Assembly: GCF_000377505.1 (NCBI RefSeq)
Contig: NZ_KB898186.1
Coordinates: 186,001-250,000 of the forward strand
Reading direction: 5' to 3'
Length of the DNA stretch: 64,000 nt
Origin: Paenibacillus massiliensis 2301065 = DSM 16942
Lineage (GTDB): Bacteria; Bacillota; Bacilli; Paenibacillales; Paenibacillaceae
The notes beneath the pieces are model-generated. The model saw nothing but the letters and a program-made list of their open reading frames with translations, was not told the DNA's origin and made no database searches. How positions within the stretch are numbered: position 1 is the first letter of the stretch; each line of letters opens with the position of its first letter. The position numbers were made by a program, and so were the translations under genes. Positions 25,325-34,371 of the stretch are shown piece after piece.

Positions 25325-26560
25325 TCATACACTAGTCTGCTTAGTGTGCGAACGGACAGTATTCGCATGTGCGGTGGTGGTTGTCTCTTGCCGCTGTAGA
25401 CTGAGACTCCATAGAACCAGCAGTACAGCTAAAGCGACCATGAGTCCACCCACCCAGGTGGTATGGATAAGCCCGATACTTGCGGTTACTTGTCCGCCGA
25501 TGAATGCACCTAACGCAATCCCCGCATTGAAGGCTGCGATATTCAGGGCAGAAGCGAAATCCACGGCAGTAGGAGCATATCGCTCAGCCAGAGTAACAAC
25601 ATAAATCTGCAATCCTGGTACATTCATGAAGGCCAGCAAGCCCATGAGCAGTACCGTTATTAGCCCAAGCACGGAGTCCGCTGCAGTCCAACCGAGAATG
25701 AACAGGACGACGGATTGAGCTATGAACATGAATAAGAGTGCTCGTAGTGGCTTTTGATTGGCGACTCGCCCTCCAATAATATTACCGAGCGCAATAGCTA
25801 GCCCATAGATTAATAAGATGACGGCCACCGTCGATTCACGATAGCCTGAGATATTTTGCAGCAATGGTGCGAGATACGTGAATACCGCGAAGGTTCCGCC
25901 ATAGCCTAGAGCAGTCATGGCAAAAGCCAGCAGCAGCCGCTGATTCGTAAGCAGCTTGATCCGGTCTCGCATGGAAGCTAGCGAGCCTCCGCGTAGATCT
26001 GCAGGTACTAATAGCTGATTGGCTATCAAGCTCACTATACCAATAATGACGATCGCAATGAAGGCAACGCGCCAGCCCCATTGCTGTCCAATCATGGTGC
26101 CCAGCGGAACCCCGGTAATGGTTGCTACTGTTAGGCCGGAGAACATAATGGCGATGGCACTGGCTCGTCGGCTTGCAGGCACGAGATCAGCAGCAATGGT
26201 GGACCCGATGGACATGAATAGACCATGGGCGAGAGCAGATAGCACTCTGGCTACCAGCAGCAGGACAATGCCTTGAGCCGCAGCAGCCAGGCTATTGCCG
26301 AGAATGAAGACCAGCATAATCCCGATCAGCAGGTGCTTACGCTGTATTCCTGAGGTCAGGGAGGTTAGAATCGGTGCTCCGAGCATGACGCCCAGCGCAT
26401 ATAAGGTGACGGTCAGGCCAGCAGTCGTAACGGATATATGAAGATCATTGGCGATCAGGGGAAGCAGCCCTACGCTAATGAACTCGGTCGTTCCAATGGC
26501 AAATGCGCTAACGGCAAGAGCTAGCAGAGCCAGCCTGCTCCGTGCATTAGATGTAGACAT
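25325..26560 (-). CDS. MFS exporter, DHA1 (AraJ/YdhP-like) family
   Basis: 411 residues with 12 hydrophobic segments. LALAVSAFAIGTTEFISVGLLPLIANDLHIS is the family opening in TM1, and the loop 2-3 region (GAPILTSLTSGIQRKHLLIG) corresponds to motif A. Members export drugs or sugars. ATG 26560 (MSTSNARSRL) follows TAGGAG and is preferred to a start further upstream that would run through the promoter. It is divergent to the HxlR regulator, whose likely operators lie between the two genes, suggesting induction by a toxic compound. Confidence 0.92.
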   Translation of the reverse strand: MSTSNARSRLALLALAVSAFAIGTTEFISVGLLPLIANDLHISVTTAGLTVTLYALGVMLGAPILTSLTSGIQRKHLLIGIMLVFILGNSLAAAAQGIVLLLVARVLSALAHGLFMSIGSTIAADLVPASRRASAIAIMFSGLTVATITGVPLGTMIGQQWGWRVAFIAIVIIGIVSLIANQLLVPADLRGGSLASMRDRIKLLTNQRLLLAFAMTALGYGGTFAVFTYLAPLLQNISGYRESTVAVILLIYGLAIALGNIIGGRVANQKPLRALLFMFIAQSVVLFILGWTAADSVLGLITVLLMGLLAFMNVPGLQIYVVTLAERYAPTAVDFASALNIAAFNAGIALGAFIGGQVTASIGLIHTTWVGGLMVALAVLLVLWSLSLQRQETTTTAHANTVRSHTKQTSV

Positions 26561-26634
26561 GAAATGGATCACTCCTAAATATTGAGATGTGTAGCAGGTA
26601 AGTGCTATTATGACTGGAAGGAATACAGATGAAT

Positions 26635-26683
26635 AGTACGTACTTTTTAGTGATATAAGTACCTGAAAGTAATGTAGGTACTT
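26635..26683. promoter_or_regulatory. Candidate HxlR operators between MFS and hxlR-like genes
   Basis: A self-complementary AGTACGTACT (26635-26644) and an inverted repeat AAGTACCT (26657-26664) with AGGTACTT (26676-26683) lie in the divergent promoter region. The phrases GTACTTTTTAGTG and GTACTTTTTGGTG repeat in the same direction. GTAC-based repeats are typical of HxlR-family regulators. Confidence 0.55.
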
Positions 26684-26734
26684 TTTGGTGCCTATTAGAA
26701 CAGACAAAGCGATAGGTTAATGGAGGTTATGGAA

Positions 26735-27094
26735 TTGGGAAAGAAATATAATATTTCTGTGGAAGCAACACTTGAGGTAATCGGGGGAAAATGGAAATGT
26801 GTGATCCTCTGTCATCTGACACATGGCAAAATGCGCACCAGTGAATTGAAGCGCGTGATGCCAAGCATTACGCAGAAAATGCTGACCCAACAGCTGCGAG
26901 AGCTGGAGGAGGATGGTATTGTGAACCGGATCACCTATAACCAGGTGCCCCCGAAGGTTGAATATGAGCTGACAGAGTATGGTAGAAGTCTGAAGCCCAT
27001 TCTCGATTCACTCTGTGCCTGGGGGGAGCAGCACATTGTTCGGGAGTATGGCGATAAGCATACGGTACTGGTGGATAGTCCGTTAAATCGGTAA
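26735..27094 (+). CDS. HxlR-family winged-helix regulator
   Basis: About 119 residues. VEATLEVIGGKWKCVILCHL is the exact HxlR signature with its cysteine; MRTSELKRVMPSITQKMLTQQLRELEEDGIVNRITYNQVPPKVEYELTEYGRSL completes the winged helix. HxlR and YodB-like proteins sense aldehydes or quinones through that cysteine. GGAGG (26722-26726) is eight bases before TTG 26735, making that the best start; ATG 26729 is two bases away and ATG 26720 overlaps it. It probably represses the divergent exporter and itself. Confidence 0.9.
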   Translation: MGKKYNISVEATLEVIGGKWKCVILCHLTHGKMRTSELKRVMPSITQKMLTQQLRELEEDGIVNRITYNQVPPKVEYELTEYGRSLKPILDSLCAWGEQHIVREYGDKHTVLVDSPLNR

Positions 27095-27300
27095 TTTTGA
27101 GGCCTACAGCAGGGTCCGAAACAACCCATTAGGAAGGCTATAGACGGTCTCAGTACAGGCGTAAGATTACTGGGATCAACTGCTTTTACCGTTCAAATGA
27201 GCCTTAATGAAGATTTTTAGGAATCAGAGTAAATTATTTACTGCTTACTTCCGATATATTATTGATAACATATACTTCATTGAAGAGAGAGTGGTCCGCG

Positions 27301-28569
27301 ATGCAAATGAACGGTATTTATGCATCATCAACTTCAAGCACTGTGGCAGTAAAGAATAATCAGTCTGCTACTAGATCGCTTGCCTCTGCAGGTAACAAGG
27401 CTTCGGACGCAGTAGAGACCTACACCCCGAGTGTGATTGACGAAGGACAACAGGAGCTTCGTGCATTGGGAGGTCGGTGGATTGGTGGAAGGGAATTTGC
27501 TTCGGTTCACGGTACGGACTACTCAAAGAATTTTCAGGATGATGTGAGCGGATTTTTAGTAAAAAGCGCATATGAACGTGATCAACTGCTTCAGCGTTAC
27601 ACAGGAGACGAGTTGAATCAGCGTCTTGAACAGTACGATAAGCAAGTTCAACTTAAAATAGAGGATATTGCGCAGACAACAGCGAGTACTTTGTCTCAAT
27701 ATTTAAATGTTGAGAATGATTCACCCATCTTTGATAAGGACCAGTTGGCTAGTCGCATTAAGGGAATGCTGCAAGAACAGCAGCAGATATTGGGCAAGTT
27801 ACAGTCAGAGCAAGGAGACAAGTGGAATCAGGTTATTGAGCAGGGAGGGAAAGGAATTACAGACTTCCGAGATCAATTGAAGCAGGCAACAAGCCAAGCT
27901 TTTGCGACGGAGTCTACATCTTTCCAGGACATTAGCTACCAGGATGTGGCAGGGGTGTTTAATGCGTTGGTGCATACGACCTCCAATGCATTGAATACGT
28001 ACAGTAACAATACCGAATGGGAAGCCAATATGCTCGGGACTGCACGTCTCAAGCTAGATTTGTATTTGCAGCAATCGCCGATGTCTTCTGCGATCAAGGA
28101 ACAGTTCACTCAGTCTGTAGATACTGCAATGAATAATAAACTGAGGACTTCAGAATTTAACGATTATAAAACTTCGCTTATGATTAATCCTAAGTTCCGG
28201 GAGAAATTCCAGTCTCGTGAAGAGATGTCACTAGAGATTAAGCGTATGTTTGATAAGCAATTACAAGACCCTACTGCCAAGAAGTCTGAAGGCACGATCA
28301 TGTGGGAGAGCATGAAGGGTTTATTGAATCAGAAGCCGGAGGATATCCGCAGTGGATTGATGAACGCCTTCAATAGTCTGCATCATAGCTTCATATCAGC
28401 ACCGAGTATGCAAGGGGATGTGGGCCCACAGGCCAAGCTTGAGTTCGCCAATCAAGTGCGAGATGAGAGTGTGGAGGACTGGAACAGCTTTATTTCTTCC
28501 CTGAATATGGACCAGCAGCAAAAGAGCGCGCTAACTATACCCAAGAATAGCATTGATATCAAAGTATAG
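27301..28569 (+). CDS. Unknown protein, 422 residues, alpha-helical
   Basis: I do not recognise a family. The N-terminus (MQMNGIYASSTSSTVAVKN) is Ser/Thr-rich and disordered, with no signal peptide or membrane segment. The rest is hydrophilic and rich in Gln, Lys and Asp with heptad-like stretches (YERDQLLQRYTGDELNQRLEQYDKQ; LASRIKGMLQEQQQILGKLQ), so a helical bundle is likely. The ATG at 27301 follows GAAGAGAGAGTGG; the frame is open from TTG 27262. It stands alone between the HxlR gene and a convergent DUF4179 gene. A role as an exported or spore protein is possible but not shown. Confidence 0.8.
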   Translation: MQMNGIYASSTSSTVAVKNNQSATRSLASAGNKASDAVETYTPSVIDEGQQELRALGGRWIGGREFASVHGTDYSKNFQDDVSGFLVKSAYERDQLLQRYTGDELNQRLEQYDKQVQLKIEDIAQTTASTLSQYLNVENDSPIFDKDQLASRIKGMLQEQQQILGKLQSEQGDKWNQVIEQGGKGITDFRDQLKQATSQAFATESTSFQDISYQDVAGVFNALVHTTSNALNTYSNNTEWEANMLGTARLKLDLYLQQSPMSSAIKEQFTQSVDTAMNNKLRTSEFNDYKTSLMINPKFREKFQSREEMSLEIKRMFDKQLQDPTAKKSEGTIMWESMKGLLNQKPEDIRSGLMNAFNSLHHSFISAPSMQGDVGPQAKLEFANQVRDESVEDWNSFISSLNMDQQQKSALTIPKNSIDIKV

Positions 28570-28582
28570 TCGTGTATAACAT

Positions 28583-28619
28583 AGAGCCTCCGTTCGGTGT
28601 CTAGCCGGACAGAGGCTCT
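28583..28619. terminator. Hairpin between convergent genes
   Basis: AGAGCCTC-GT-CGG pairs with CCG-AC-GAGGCTCT. It lacks a long T-run on either strand but is stable and sits 13 bases after the stop at 28569. Confidence 0.6.
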
Positions 28620-28643
28620 TCATGTATGTGCTAGTTCGAGGCT

Positions 28644-29969
28644 TCAATTGCCGATTAGGGGAATATCAAGCTGAATAGGCGAATCGATCTGTAAAGGGTA
28701 AGTGCTAATCGTCATCAGCAGTGGACCGTGGGCATTGGCGCCATTTTCAATGGTGAGTACGGTCTCGGAGCGTGTTCCCTGATCAAATGAACCTGTAGCT
28801 TGCGTGATCATGTACTCCGTGCCGTCCAGATCCTTCACAGTACTGAAGGACACCGTAGATAACTGCTCTGCTAATTCTCCTGGCTCCAGGGAAAAGCGTA
28901 CTTGAAGATCCTGCCCCGTTACCTGGCAACCTTCGTACACGAGCTCATTCGGACCACCCTTCATATCCAGAGAGGTTGGGTCTATACGGATATCCAGCAA
29001 TTTTTTGTCTAGAGCAGAGATCCCGGAAGCCTTGAGCATCAGTTGCTTAGGAATCGTAAAATACATACTTTCAAAATAAACGGAGCGCTCATTTCCTTTA
29101 GTTAATGCGATATCACTCTTCCAGCTTCGTCCTCTTTCATCGACCAGTTCCAGTTGTGAAAAGTTAAATATCTCTTTGCTATTGCCTGCATCATATTCTA
29201 TATCCAGTTGCAGTCTTAGAGGAGACAATATAACCTTGCGGATGTGAATAAGTTGACCATCCACGCTTAGGGTCTGTCCTATTGGAATACTCCGTTTCAT
29301 TCCTTGTGTGAGCGATACGTCTACCGGGAAGGTGACCTCCCAGCGTTCTGCATTTGTCTCTTGGCTGGAGTAGAACTGTACAGACATCGTTTTGGGCAAC
29401 GTTGTGCCTGCCGGGAACAGCATATCGACATAATCACTGTATTCCTTGGATGTCTTATCAGGATTGTGATCATAGCTATAGGATACGGGGAGCCGTTCGC
29501 CCGTGTCATCTCGAAGATCGACCCGATCTAGGCTGCGCAGCTGCTGCTCTGTTCCCTTCACGGTATAGAACAGAATCATACGGGATTCATCTGCAATAAC
29601 TCCATCTACTGTCACGGCTAGCCCATCATGCTCATCAGTAGCTCCAATCGGCTGTAGCAGCTCATGATCAACTGCATCCATGATTCCAGAATCGTGTCGG
29701 ATCAAAGCTACGAATCCTTCCATCCCTGGTAGCTGCTTAATATAGGAGGCGAAGGCAGGAGACACGCGAATACATCCTGTGAAGATTAGCAAGGCTGCGG
29801 AGGTTGCGATGAGGCTGATGAACCAGCGCTGCCGGGTTCTGCGTCGACTCTGTGCTTTCTGTATTCCTTCTTGGATAGAGTGGCTTGTTTCAACAGGAAT
29901 CTGCATACGATTGTACTCCTCCTGTGGAGTATGCAGACGTTTGTCCAGTTCATCAGTTATCTGAATCAT
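28644..29969 (-). CDS. DUF4179 membrane protein (anti-sigma-like), without its sigma factor
   Basis: 441 residues. A polar cytoplasmic N-terminus (about 1-48) ends in RRRTRQRWFISLIATSAALLIFTG, a single membrane helix, followed by an extracellular beta-rich part with the DUF4179 opening (FASYIKQLPGMEGFVALIRHDSGI) and a DUF5643-like C-terminus. These proteins normally follow a sigma-70-family gene and act like anti-sigma factors. Here no sigma gene exists upstream, only a possible remnant (29953-30039) and 13-bp repeats. ATG 29969 overlaps that remnant. Confidence 0.85.
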   Translation of the reverse strand: MIQITDELDKRLHTPQEEYNRMQIPVETSHSIQEGIQKAQSRRRTRQRWFISLIATSAALLIFTGCIRVSPAFASYIKQLPGMEGFVALIRHDSGIMDAVDHELLQPIGATDEHDGLAVTVDGVIADESRMILFYTVKGTEQQLRSLDRVDLRDDTGERLPVSYSYDHNPDKTSKEYSDYVDMLFPAGTTLPKTMSVQFYSSQETNAERWEVTFPVDVSLTQGMKRSIPIGQTLSVDGQLIHIRKVILSPLRLQLDIEYDAGNSKEIFNFSQLELVDERGRSWKSDIALTKGNERSVYFESMYFTIPKQLMLKASGISALDKKLLDIRIDPTSLDMKGGPNELVYEGCQVTGQDLQVRFSLEPGELAEQLSTVSFSTVKDLDGTEYMITQATGSFDQGTRSETVLTIENGANAHGPLLMTISTYPLQIDSPIQLDIPLIGN

Positions 29970-30039
29970 TCCTTTCGATATCTAATGGCTTGCGCAGCTG
30001 GTCCAAGGCCCTGGCACAAAAGGTCAGTATTAGAAGCAT
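29953..30039 (-). pseudogene. Possible C-terminal remnant of a sigma-70-family gene
   Basis: A 28-codon frame ends at TGA 29953-29955, inside the start of the DUF4179 gene, exactly where sigma-anti-sigma pairs usually overlap. It reads LTFCARALDQLRKPLDIERN near its end, resembling the RARxxLR tail of region 4 of ECF sigma factors. Upstream, the frame soon hits a stop within tandem repeats. The region 4 core is not recognisable, so this is only a suggestion. Confidence 0.3.
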
Positions 30040-30050
30040 TACTAGCAACC

Positions 30051-30108
30051 ATTCCCTAGACCGATTCCCTAGACCTATTTCCTAGACCCATTCCTTAGAT
30101 CCATTACC
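30051..30108. repeat. 13-bp tandem repeat, about 4.5 copies
   Basis: Units ATTCCCTAGACCN: 30051-30063, 30064-30076, 30077-30089 (ATTTCCTAGACCC), 30090-30102 (ATTCCTTAGATCC) and a partial ATTACC. The unit length is not a multiple of three, and the repeat lies upstream of the DUF4179 gene, where its sigma factor would be expected. Confidence 0.85.
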
Positions 30109-30118
30109 AGTGTATAAC

Positions 30119-30144
30119 AAAAAGGCAGTGCGAGTCGCACTGCC
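30119..30144 (-). terminator. Terminator of the SLH-protein gene
   Basis: GGCAGTGCGA and TCGCACTGCC are perfect arms around one base. On the minus strand the stem runs into TTTTTGTT. It lies about 95 bases after the stop. Confidence 0.9.
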
Positions 30145-30237
30145 AGTCTGAAAAATCATCAAATATTCCCATAGATCTTTAATGAGTATCACAGGCCTAA
30201 TTTCTATGACCATGGTCAGTAATGAATTTCTATTACC

Positions 30238-33200
30238 TTAAATCAGGCCAGATTGCTGTAGCAATCTTCTTAGAATGGCTGCTGTCTCAGCTCTTGTTAT
30301 CGACTGCTGTGGTGCAATCGTGTTCGATCCGCGGCCAGTGACCAGTCCAGTATGGATGCTTGCTGCGGCTGCTTCCTTCGCCCAGCTGGCTACCTGGGCT
30401 GCATCTGTGTAGCTGGATAATTGCTGTACCGCACCAGCAGGCACTTGGCTGTCTAGTCCGGTTACTTTCATTGCTCGCGCGATCAGAGCCATCGCTTCCT
30501 GACGGGTAATGCGCTCTTGCGGACGGAATGTACCGTCCTCGTAGCCGTCGATCAGGCTGTAGCTGGAGGCGGTCTTCACGACATCTGCATACCAGTCGCT
30601 ATCGCTCACATCACTGAAGCTGTTGCTTCCTTCACCTGGCTTCAGACCAAGTGCACGTACGACGACAGCTGCGAATTCTGCACGTGTAATGCTGCGATCC
30701 GGCTCGAATGTATTGTTCGAGACGCCGCTGACAATCATACGCGATCCCATATCGTTCACTTCAGTCTTGCTCCAGTGGTTCGCTACATCCGCGAACGTTT
30801 GCGGGTTATAAATGACACTATATGCACTATTAGTCAAGCTGTTAATCTGCGCATGATATGCGCCATTGACTTGCGTGACTTTAGTTGGTACATGACGAAC
30901 GCTGCCATCAGACTCAAGTACGATGCCTGTTGTAATCTGACTAGGATCGATGTTGGCTGGAAGGCCAATCGTGCGCTCTACGTAGCTGTTGAATTGGTTC
31001 ACAGCTACTTTTTTACCGTCATAAGTAGCAGTAACGTTGAATTCCACAGGTGATCCAACAAGAGTATATCCGCCTTGTTGTGCAGCAGATTCGGCTGCTT
31101 GTACCGTAGTATTGCTCAGACGAGCGATCTCCACCTGCAGTTTGATGCTCTCCAGGGAGGCATTGCTGTTCAAGCCAAGCTGTTGAGCCAAGCTGTTGAT
31201 CTGGATCTGCTGTGCAGGCAAAGTGTAGGTTGCTGCTTCGGTCTGGAGCACAAGTGCCGCCTGCTTGTCCTCCATGAGCTTCACGGTCTGTCCGTTCAGT
31301 TCACCGATGACTGCACCTGCATTCTCACTATCGCTGCCTGAGACCGGAATCGTCACTACTGTACCCTGACTTTCAGAATTCAGCTTCTGGGCAATAGCCT
31401 CAGCATTTACAGTAATCGTCACTATCTTTTGTCCGTTCACATCAGTAGTCGTCAACGTACCAGCAGATTCGGCTTGTCCGTTCACCAATACCTGAACGCT
31501 GTTGCTTGTGTTATTGCCAGTCGAAGGAGGTGTTGCTCCACCACCACCAGTTGAACCACCAGTGCTTGATGAGCCTCCAGTGCTACCAGTGTTACCATTA
31601 TTGATAGTGTCATCAGAGCTGCTGGTTCTCCGAGTAATGAGCAGTGTGTAGGTCTTCTTCGTGCTACCATCTGGTGCAGTTACTTCGATGGTTACGGTAT
31701 TACGACCACTTGTGAGAGCTATGTCTGCACTGTTTCCACTTGTGCCATTGATCAGAATGCTTGCACCCTCTTGGGCTGTAGCAACGCTAATCAACACGGA
31801 GCGAGTTGCATTGTTCACTGTAGCAGTGTACTGCTCTACATCCGGGTTAAAGGCTGGAGTCAGATTCAGTCCCGGAATTGTGATGGCTGTCAGGGCGGCA
31901 TCCTGTGATGGAGCTACGGCCTGACGAGTCACATGAATGATGTATGTCTTCGTTTGTCCATTTTGTGCAGTTACCACGATCGTAATTGGATTGCTGCCTA
32001 CAGACAGGGTAATAGGCTCGCTCGCCACTCCACTTGTCACGACAGAACCATTCACTGCCATGGTTGCATTCTCGTCGTCAGTAGCTGCAGTAACTGTGAT
32101 GCTGCGAGTCGCATTATCGACTTCCACATCGTAGACTGCTGTTTTCGGGGCGAAGGCCGGAGATAGTGTACCACCGGACAATGTCAGTTCGCCCAGGTAA
32201 GCATTGTTGCTAACTAGGCCAAGGCGATTTACCACCAAATTGTAGGTATTGCTATTGCCGTTCTCGGCAGTAACCTTGATCTGCACAGGATTCAAGCCCT
32301 CTACCAGATCAGAGATGGTATAGGTATACACCTCGTCTGTTACGGATTGGTAGGTCACTCCTGTGACTGACAGGGTCTGGCTAAGCTCTGGTTTGGTCAA
32401 GGAGAACTTCAGGCTTGTTACTTCAGGAGCCACATCGACTTGATAATCCAGCTCTTCAGGCGTGAAGCTTGGCTCTAGCGTACCTTGTTCGACACTCAAG
32501 CCAGATAGGATCGCGGAAGCCGATTTCCATTTCGCATACAGTGTGATATGGCTAGTCACTGGCGTATGGAATTCATAAGCCTGAGTCAGTTCGCTATCGG
32601 TGTACCAGCCGAAGAAGGAGTAGCCGGATCTCTCAGGAGACGGAGGCTCCACTGCAGCATGGTTATAGCTTACTTGTTGGCTATCGATGCTCGTACCTCC
32701 GTTGGTTTCGAAGGTTACAGTTGCATCCGCATTTTGCCATTGGGCGTAGAGGATGACGTCCGCATTATCGATTGTGAACGTATTATCTGGATTATACTTT
32801 GTGCCGGTTCCATCTGCTGTTGTATTCCAGCCCGCGAAGGTATAGCCAGCTTTCTCCAGATTCCCTGTATTTCCAGCTACCGTGACTGTAGGGGACACAG
32901 TGGAATAGCTATTGTTGTCTACAGGTACAATCCCTGCATCAGCACCATTGCTGTTGTAAGTTACATTATATTGGGTAACCAGTGACTTCACGGTTGCTTT
33001 CTGACCAGCTGGTTGATCCTTGTAAGCGACATATGGAATGTCGTTGGAATCAAGAGCAAACGATATATATTGCACTTGACTACCGTTAGAAACTCCTGAG
33101 AAGTTACCTCCTCCAACCGGTTGCCATTGATTCCCGACGAGCTTTCTGATAGCTCCGAAAGGCGGCTGCATGAACATGGTTCCGTTGTCACCATAAGCAA

Positions 33201-34143
33201 CATAAGGGGCCCCTTCCGAGTCGAAAACGATTGTGTTGTAAAACGTGGCACCCATAGAGAAGCCACTGTTTCCTACAGTCTCCCACTGGGTTCCAGTGAA
33301 CTTTAATACAGCAATTTTATAAGAAGCGTCTCCATTTGAAAAAGCAATATAAGGAACATCGTTGGGGCCGATTGCGATCGCGTGATTCGTAGATTGACCG
33401 GCTGTGAGCTTGTTAGCCCCCACGTAATTCCATTGCGTACCGTTGAACTTCTTAACGGACAATCTGTAATTGTCTGTTCCGTCACTGTACACTACATAAG
33501 GGGTGTCCTGTGAATCCAGAGCGAGAGCCATCTCATTGGCATGGGTTGTAGTTACTGGCGCTCCACCCACGGTAGACCATGCATTATTTGTGAACTTCAT
33601 GACTACAGCTCTAAGCTGATTCGGGTGATCTCTGAAGAGTACGTAGGGATTATTTGCGGAGTCGAAAGCGATCTGCATACCGTTCGCTGCACCTGGCGAG
33701 AGGTTGCCACTCCCTACAGATTCCCATTGACCAGCCGTGAATTTCTTAACCGCTAGTCTATAACTGTTGCCCCCATCCTGATAAACAAGGTATGGCGTAT
33801 CTTGCTTGTCGATGGCCAGGAACAATTCATTTACTTCGCCCGACGAAAAACCAGGTCCTCCCACGGCTTCCCACTGGCCATTCACAAATTTCATGACCGT
33901 TGCTTTACCACCGTTAGCCATATCTTTATAAGCAACATAAGGATTATTCTGAGAATCCAAGGCAATTGAGGTGTATTCGGCTTGTCCGGCGCTTAAGCCC
34001 GCGCCACCCAGTGCAACCCATGTGTCAGTAGCTGCATGAGCACGGTTTTCTCCCAAGTTGAATCCAGGTATACCACCAAGGACTAATAGACAGGCGAGTA
34101 TCATCGATACAGCTTTTTTTGCATTCAGGAAATTCCTGTTCAT
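30238..34143 (-). CDS. Large SLH-anchored surface protein with seven N-terminal repeats
   Basis: 1301 residues. After a signal peptide (to about residue 37) come seven repeats of about 49 residues, each with W-x-x-VG, then A-D-S-x-x-x-PYV-x-Y-x-D, then V-x-KF; seven such units would make a seven-bladed propeller. Two InlB/Listeria-Bacteroides repeats follow (AGYTFAGWNT, SGYSFFGWYTD), three cadherin-like beta-sandwich domains with the LSGGTLSPAF and TYTLLITR type of ends, a Ser/Gly/Thr linker, and a further domain. Three SLH domains close the chain (TRAEFAAVVVRAL, TRQEAMALIARAM, TRAETAAILRRLL). ATG 34143 follows AAAGGAAG. It would be bound non-covalently to the cell-wall polymer and may bind surfaces or glycans. 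Confidence 0.92.
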   Translation of the reverse strand: MNRNFLNAKKAVSMILACLLVLGGIPGFNLGENRAHAATDTWVALGGAGLSAGQAEYTSIALDSQNNPYVAYKDMANGGKATVMKFVNGQWEAVGGPGFSSGEVNELFLAIDKQDTPYLVYQDGGNSYRLAVKKFTAGQWESVGSGNLSPGAANGMQIAFDSANNPYVLFRDHPNQLRAVVMKFTNNAWSTVGGAPVTTTHANEMALALDSQDTPYVVYSDGTDNYRLSVKKFNGTQWNYVGANKLTAGQSTNHAIAIGPNDVPYIAFSNGDASYKIAVLKFTGTQWETVGNSGFSMGATFYNTIVFDSEGAPYVAYGDNGTMFMQPPFGAIRKLVGNQWQPVGGGNFSGVSNGSQVQYISFALDSNDIPYVAYKDQPAGQKATVKSLVTQYNVTYNSNGADAGIVPVDNNSYSTVSPTVTVAGNTGNLEKAGYTFAGWNTTADGTGTKYNPDNTFTIDNADVILYAQWQNADATVTFETNGGTSIDSQQVSYNHAAVEPPSPERSGYSFFGWYTDSELTQAYEFHTPVTSHITLYAKWKSASAILSGLSVEQGTLEPSFTPEELDYQVDVAPEVTSLKFSLTKPELSQTLSVTGVTYQSVTDEVYTYTISDLVEGLNPVQIKVTAENGNSNTYNLVVNRLGLVSNNAYLGELTLSGGTLSPAFAPKTAVYDVEVDNATRSITVTAATDDENATMAVNGSVVTSGVASEPITLSVGSNPITIVVTAQNGQTKTYIIHVTRQAVAPSQDAALTAITIPGLNLTPAFNPDVEQYTATVNNATRSVLISVATAQEGASILINGTSGNSADIALTSGRNTVTIEVTAPDGSTKKTYTLLITRRTSSSDDTINNGNTGSTGGSSSTGGSTGGGGATPPSTGNNTSNSVQVLVNGQAESAGTLTTTDVNGQKIVTITVNAEAIAQKLNSESQGTVVTIPVSGSDSENAGAVIGELNGQTVKLMEDKQAALVLQTEAATYTLPAQQIQINSLAQQLGLNSNASLESIKLQVEIARLSNTTVQAAESAAQQGGYTLVGSPVEFNVTATYDGKKVAVNQFNSYVERTIGLPANIDPSQITTGIVLESDGSVRHVPTKVTQVNGAYHAQINSLTNSAYSVIYNPQTFADVANHWSKTEVNDMGSRMIVSGVSNNTFEPDRSITRAEFAAVVVRALGLKPGEGSNSFSDVSDSDWYADVVKTASSYSLIDGYEDGTFRPQERITRQEAMALIARAMKVTGLDSQVPAGAVQQLSSYTDAAQVASWAKEAAAASIHTGLVTGRGSNTIAPQQSITRAETAAILRRLLQQSGLI

Positions 34144-34371
34144 TCTCGACTTCCTTTCTCTAGTTGGTCTATAAGCCACAAGACTTAAGGACTATTGTAA
34201 CGAGGGTCACTGAACCGATTCTGAACAGGAATCCCCATGCTTTCTCTCTTGTGTTCATCTTTAAAATTTGGGACAATGAGCAATAGGGCAAAAAGCAAGT
34301 AGTGTTTGTGATAAAGTGGCTTGAAATTGTCGTATACGAGGATCATTATGGAGATTGAAAAGAGGATAGCT

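Noticed and set aside
30051..30108. CRISPR-like array
   Set aside because: The units are 13 bp, contiguous and without spacers, so they are simple tandem repeats. The same holds for the 12-bp repeat at 46432-46479.
30517..31053. 178-codon open frame on the plus strand
   Set aside because: Opposite the SLH part of the surface-protein gene; no start signal and no domain.
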